Assembly: GCA_018110855.1 (NCBI GenBank)
Contig: JAGBFZ010000154.1
Coordinates: forward strand, 1 to 7,386
Length of the DNA stretch: 7,386 nucleotides
Direction: 5' to 3'
DNA from: Oscillospiraceae bacterium
GTDB lineage: Bacteria; Bacillota; Clostridia; Oscillospirales; Ruminococcaceae
Under the pieces are notes generated by a model. The model saw only the letters and a program-made list of their open reading frames with translations, had not been told where the DNA came from and did not search any database. Numbering within the stretch: the first letter of the stretch is position 1; every line of letters begins with the position of its first letter. Below, in pieces: positions 7,080 through 7,386 of the stretch. A program made the position numbers and the translations under genes.

Positions 7080-7386
7080 TCAGATATTTGCTTCAATTGC
7101 GGATATGAGCTTCTCTATCTCCTCCTTGCGTAGCTTCAGGCTTACCATATTTGCGATAAGTCTTGCGGAGATGGGGCATATGTATTCATAAACCTCAAGT
7201 CCGTTTTCCTTGAGGGTCGTTCCTGTTTCAACGATATCCACAATGGCATGGGACAAACCGAGGAGAGGGGCAAGCTCGACACTTCCCTCGATATTTACGA
7301 TATCCACGTCCATATTTTTCTTTTCAAAATAATTGCGGGTCACATTGACATATTTGCTGGCAATACAGCGGGTGTGGTAGCCTTCA
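7080..7386 (-). CDS. hisG: ATP phosphoribosyltransferase, short form HisG (3' end only)
   Basis: The C-terminal 101 residues of HisG, which joins ATP and PRPP to start histidine synthesis. The frame is open to the window edge, so the real start lies beyond 7386; a GTG at 7343 is internal. Visible family features are the stretch from [11 protein letters not shown], the loop [13 protein letters not shown], and [14 protein letters not shown], the PRPP-binding-type segment, followed by [13 protein letters not shown]. The protein stops about 35 residues after the ISARLI motif, so it lacks the ACT-like regulatory domain of long HisG. Short HisG enzymes need HisZ, a tRNA-synthetase-like partner, for activity and for histidine feedback; hisZ commonly precedes hisG but would lie outside this window (inference). 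Confidence 0.95.
   Translation of the reverse strand, partial: EGYHTRCIASKYVNVTRNYFEKKNMDVDIVNIEGSVELAPLLGLSHAIVDIVETGTTLKENGLEVYEYICPISARLIANMVSLKLRKEEIEKLISAIEANI

Noticed and set aside
7061..7096. TTG start for hisD at 7096
   Set aside because: It would overlap hisG and add 12 unusual charged residues; ATG 7060 gives the normal HisD length and residue numbering.
1..7386. CRISPR arrays, tRNA or rRNA genes, insertion sequences
   Set aside because: No regularly spaced repeats, no cloverleaf or rRNA-like stretches and no transposase frames or long terminal inverted repeats were seen.

Overview
The window holds the 3' part of a glycoside hydrolase family 3 (GH3) gene on the + strand. It is followed by the 3' end of a long histidine biosynthesis operon on the - strand. 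The two units converge on a 101-bp spacer at about 2207-2307. The source looks like an anaerobic Clostridia member, probably a Ruminococcus-like Oscillospiraceae. The reasons are a permuted GH3 enzyme of the type described from Ruminococcus and Butyrivibrio, a short-form HisG, AAAGGAGG-like ribosome sites, and a GC content near 50% in the genes with an AT-rich spacer. This assignment is inference from gene style, not from a marker gene.

Left part (1-2206): a GH3 beta-glucosidase-type enzyme whose domains run in the reverse of the usual order. The sugar-binding alpha/beta domain comes first (its start lies outside the window), then a fibronectin-III-like domain, then the catalytic TIM barrel, then an extra beta-rich tail. 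A perfect 14-bp hairpin with a T run follows the stop.

Right part (7386 down to 2308, - strand): hisG (3' end only), hisD, hisC, hisB, hisH, hisF and hisI, tightly packed with gaps of 24 nt or less and one 1-nt overlap (hisB/hisH). HisG starts the pathway and the hisI type acts early. HisH and HisF form the IGP synthase that makes imidazole-glycerol phosphate. HisB dehydrates that product, HisC transaminates it and HisD carries out the final two oxidations. hisA is missing from its common place between hisH and hisF. hisE is absent after, and not fused to, hisI. hisZ and the histidinol-phosphatase gene are also not seen, so the pathway must be completed from elsewhere.

Points that stand out: (1) a near-consensus extended -10 promoter on the + strand, just past the end of hisI and aimed into the his operon, which could make antisense RNA; (2) a divergent HisI whose three family Mg2+-binding Asp are replaced by Asn/Glu/Asn and whose C-terminal Cys pair is spaced four residues wider than usual; (3) the missing hisA and hisE; (4) the permuted GH3 enzyme with an unassigned C-terminal module. 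I found no RNA genes, CRISPR arrays, insertion sequences or origins.
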